In this document: piece after piece, positions 5,969 through 6,524 of the stretch
How positions within the stretch are numbered: the stretch's first letter is position 1
Layout: every line of letters starts with the position of its first letter
Made by a program: the position numbers and the translations under genes
NCBI GenBank assembly: GCA_045535235.1
Contig: JAZSLG010000085.1
Location: 1 to 6,524 of the forward strand
Source: Stercoripulliclostridium_A sp045535235
GTDB lineage: Bacteria > Bacillota > Clostridia > Christensenellales > DTU072
Length of the DNA: 6,524 bases
Direction of reading: 5' to 3'
The notes under the pieces: generated by a model
What the model was told of the DNA's origin: nothing
What the model saw: the letters and a program-made list of their open reading frames with translations, nothing else
Database searches by the model: none

Positions 5969-6003
5969 TACGCGCGTGTGAGTGCGCTTGCGTGCGTGTA
6001 TAT
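5969..6003. repeat. GC-rich alternating purine-pyrimidine tract in the mnmA leader
   Basis: Within an AT-rich gap, bases 5969-5980 and 5989-6003 each alternate strictly between pyrimidine and purine, with a further six-base run at 5982-5987. The word GCGCGTGTG (5972-5980) also occurs in the transketolase promoter spacer (2420-2428). If the promoter below is right, this tract is transcribed as most of the mnmA 5' leader. Confidence 0.55.
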
Positions 6004-6007
6004 CATA

Positions 6008-6037
6008 ATTATATATTAATAGGGGAAAGCGAGTAAA
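6008..6037 (-). promoter_or_regulatory. Probable mnmA promoter
   Basis: On the - strand: TTTACT (6032-6037), an 18 bp spacer and a perfect TATAAT (6008-6013). The -35 is weak (4 of 6). Transcript start would be about 6001, giving a leader of about 54 nt. Confidence 0.55.
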
Positions 6038-6134
6038 ACAGTACTCTTGTGTTTCGTTTTTTCTTTATCCCCAATATATTGTTTAGGTTGTACGGCATAT
6101 AAAAATAAATTTTTATTTTTTTATATTCGTACTA

Positions 6135-6163
6135 TTGACAAAGGGGAATTATTTGATTATTAT
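6135..6163 (+). promoter_or_regulatory. Promoter-like sequence overlapping the tRNA terminator hairpin
   Basis: TTGACA (6135-6140), 17 bp, TATTAT (6158-6163). The two hexamers and the spacing are identical to those of the rRNA promoter at 6366-6394. It points to the right and would transcribe the antisense strand of the tRNA-Arg gene. It may be a chance match within the terminator loop region. Confidence 0.35.
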
Positions 6164-6176
6164 GTAATTCCCCTTT
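6140..6176 (-). terminator. Hairpin immediately 3' of tRNA-Arg, probable terminator
   Basis: A perfect 12 bp inverted repeat pairs 6140-6151 (AAAGGGGAATTA) with 6165-6176 (TAATTCCCCTTT), loop about 13 nt. It begins 3 nt after the tRNA CCA end in the direction of tRNA transcription. The T tail on the - strand is short (TTTGTC), so termination may be incomplete. Confidence 0.65.
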
Positions 6177-6179
6177 TGA

Positions 6180-6256
6180 TGGCGTACCCGAAAGGAGTCG
6201 AACCTTCCACCTTGAGAGTCGGAGTCTCACGCTCTATCCAACTGAGCTACGGGTAC
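6180..6256 (-). tRNA. tRNA-Arg (anticodon CCG), CCA encoded
   Basis: Read on the - strand, a full cloverleaf forms. The acceptor GTACCCG pairs with CGGGTAC. The D arm is GCTC-AGTTGGATA-GAGC, with A20 typical of arginine tRNAs. The anticodon arm TGAGA/TCTCA encloses the seven-base loop CTCCGAC, so the anticodon is CCG, reading the arginine codon CGG. The variable loop is AGGTG. The T arm is GAAGG-TTCGACT-CCTTT, with one G-U pair. Discriminator G73 is followed by an encoded CCA at 6180-6182. Length is 77 nt with CCA. It has its own promoter 12 bp upstream and a hairpin just downstream, so it is a single-gene unit divergent from the rRNA operon. Confidence 0.95.
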
Positions 6257-6267
6257 ATACTATATAT

Positions 6268-6296
6268 AGTATACCGCAAAACCGGGGTTATGTAAA
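6268..6296 (-). promoter_or_regulatory. Promoter of tRNA-Arg
   Basis: On the - strand: TTTACA (6291-6296), 17 bp, TATACT (6268-6273). Transcription should start near 6261, leaving a precursor leader of about 5 nt before the mature tRNA 5' end at 6256. A perfect palindrome ACTATATATAGT (6259-6270) overlaps the -10 and the start site. Confidence 0.75.
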
Positions 6297-6304
6297 CAAA
6301 AAAA

Positions 6305-6316
6305 GAACCTTGAAAA
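6305..6316 (+). promoter_or_regulatory. Second boxA-like element, upstream of the rRNA promoter
   Basis: GAACCTTGAAAA shares the ten-base word ACCTTGAAAA with the leader boxA at 6426-6437, 121 bp further right. It lies before the mapped rRNA promoter, so it would be in RNA only if transcription starts further left. Confidence 0.35.
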
Positions 6317-6365
6317 CGTATATAATCGCATTAAAAAAATTGTTGAAAAATTTATTAAAATTTGT

Positions 6366-6394
6366 TTGACATTGTTTTTTTAATGTTATATTAT
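6366..6394 (+). promoter_or_regulatory. Ribosomal RNA operon promoter
   Basis: TTGACA (6366-6371), a 17 bp spacer, TATTAT (6389-6394). The region before the -35 (about 6331-6365) is almost entirely A and T with A-tracts, consistent with an UP element that binds the RNA polymerase alpha subunits. Predicted transcript start is about 6401. Confidence 0.82.
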
Positions 6395-6400
6395 ATAAAG

Positions 6401-6419
6401 GCTGTCCGCGATGGACAGC
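6401..6419 (+). ncRNA. Hairpin at the 5' end of the rRNA precursor
   Basis: GCTGTCC (6401-6407) pairs with GGACAGC (6413-6419) around the loop GCGAT, with two more possible pairs at the base. It falls exactly at the predicted transcript start and may protect the 5' end or help early elongation. Confidence 0.65.
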
Positions 6420-6425
6420 TTAAAT

Positions 6426-6437
6426 GTACCTTGAAAA
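6426..6437 (+). promoter_or_regulatory. boxA antitermination element of the rRNA leader
   Basis: GTACCTTGAAAA fits the Firmicutes form of boxA (TGTTCTTTGAAAA-like), the RNA site bound by NusB-NusE (S10) to prevent premature termination on untranslated rRNA. It lies about 25 nt after the predicted start, the expected place. Confidence 0.65.
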
Positions 6438-6465
6438 TTGAACAGACAGTAAGAAGCGAGAATAA

Positions 6466-6510
6466 AGTGTTAAGAAACACTAAAAACACACAGAGTCATC
6501 GAGAGATGAC
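6466..6510 (+). ncRNA. Two stem-loops in the rRNA leader
   Basis: First stem-loop: AGTGTT (6466-6471), loop AAGA, AACACT (6476-6481). Second: GTCATC (6495-6500), GNRA tetraloop GAGA, GATGAC (6505-6510). Both are perfect 6 bp stems. They could be local folds or part of the long processing stalk with sequence downstream of 16S that is not in view. Confidence 0.55.
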
Positions 6511-6524
6511 GGTTAATTTTTTTG

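Larger units (their letters stand above)
6401..6524 (+). ncRNA. rRNA operon 5' leader (precursor RNA), 16S gene lies beyond window
   Basis: The last 124 bases have no coding frame and look like the leader of a Firmicutes rrn operon: strong promoter, hairpin at the transcript start, boxA, two compact stem-loops, then a T-rich stretch ending in TTTTTTTG, which could run directly into the AGAGTTTGATC start of a 16S gene. No mature rRNA sequence is visible inside the window, so the identity of the following gene is inferred. The boxA followed by AATTGAACAG is typical of sequence found before 16S and 23S genes in clostridia; the nearby promoter argues for the operon start rather than an internal spacer. 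Confidence 0.78.

Noticed and set aside
6259..6270. Palindrome ACTATATATAGT as a regulator site at the tRNA promoter
   Set aside because: It consists largely of -10 region TA repeats, so the symmetry is expected from base composition.
6047..6295. Open frame of 82 codons on the + strand
   Set aside because: It runs through the antisense strand of the tRNA-Arg gene and its terminator, has no ribosome binding site and resembles no protein.
1..6524. Search for CRISPR arrays, insertion sequences, phage or defence genes
   Set aside because: No regularly spaced repeats, transposase or integrase motifs, or toxin-antitoxin-like gene pairs were seen; all larger frames are housekeeping genes or shadows of them.

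Overview
The window looks like chromosomal housekeeping DNA from a low-GC, Gram-positive, probably anaerobic Bacillota (Clostridia-like) bacterium. The evidence is the holB-ricT gene order also found in Bacillus, a small 2[4Fe-4S] clostridial-type ferredoxin, a split two-subunit transketolase, strong AGGAGG-type ribosome binding sites, sigma-A promoters with near-consensus hexamers, and an rRNA leader with a Firmicutes-style boxA. The assignment is inferred from gene content, and I would not name a genus.

Left part (1-1760, + strand): the 3' part of holB (DNA polymerase III delta') overlaps ricT/yaaT (PSP1 family) by 10 bp. A separate sigma-A promoter 10 bp after ricT drives a 57-residue 2[4Fe-4S] ferredoxin that ends at a clear intrinsic terminator.

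Middle (1800-4300, + strand): a GNAT acetyltransferase with an almost leaderless start, then a strong promoter and the two halves of a transketolase (272 and 314 residues, 1 nt apart). These end at a hairpin that can terminate transcription from both sides.

Right part (4310-6296, - strand): a small acidic lipoprotein of unknown function with its own extended -10 promoter, mnmA (tRNA 2-thiouridylase), and a tRNA-Arg(CCG) with encoded CCA, its own promoter and a 3' hairpin.

Right edge (6300-6524, + strand): the promoter and leader of a ribosomal RNA operon (TTGACA-N17-TATTAT, a hairpin at the transcript start, boxA, two more stem-loops). It stops just short of what should be the 16S rRNA gene. 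The tRNA gene and the rRNA operon are divergent.

I found no CRISPR array, insertion sequence, prophage gene or defence module, and I do not see a new multi-gene system. The most unusual items are the GC-rich alternating purine-pyrimidine tracts at two gene starts, a second boxA-like element and a second promoter-like sequence upstream of the rRNA promoter (the latter inside the tRNA terminator hairpin), the extra cysteines in RicT, and the unassigned lipoprotein.
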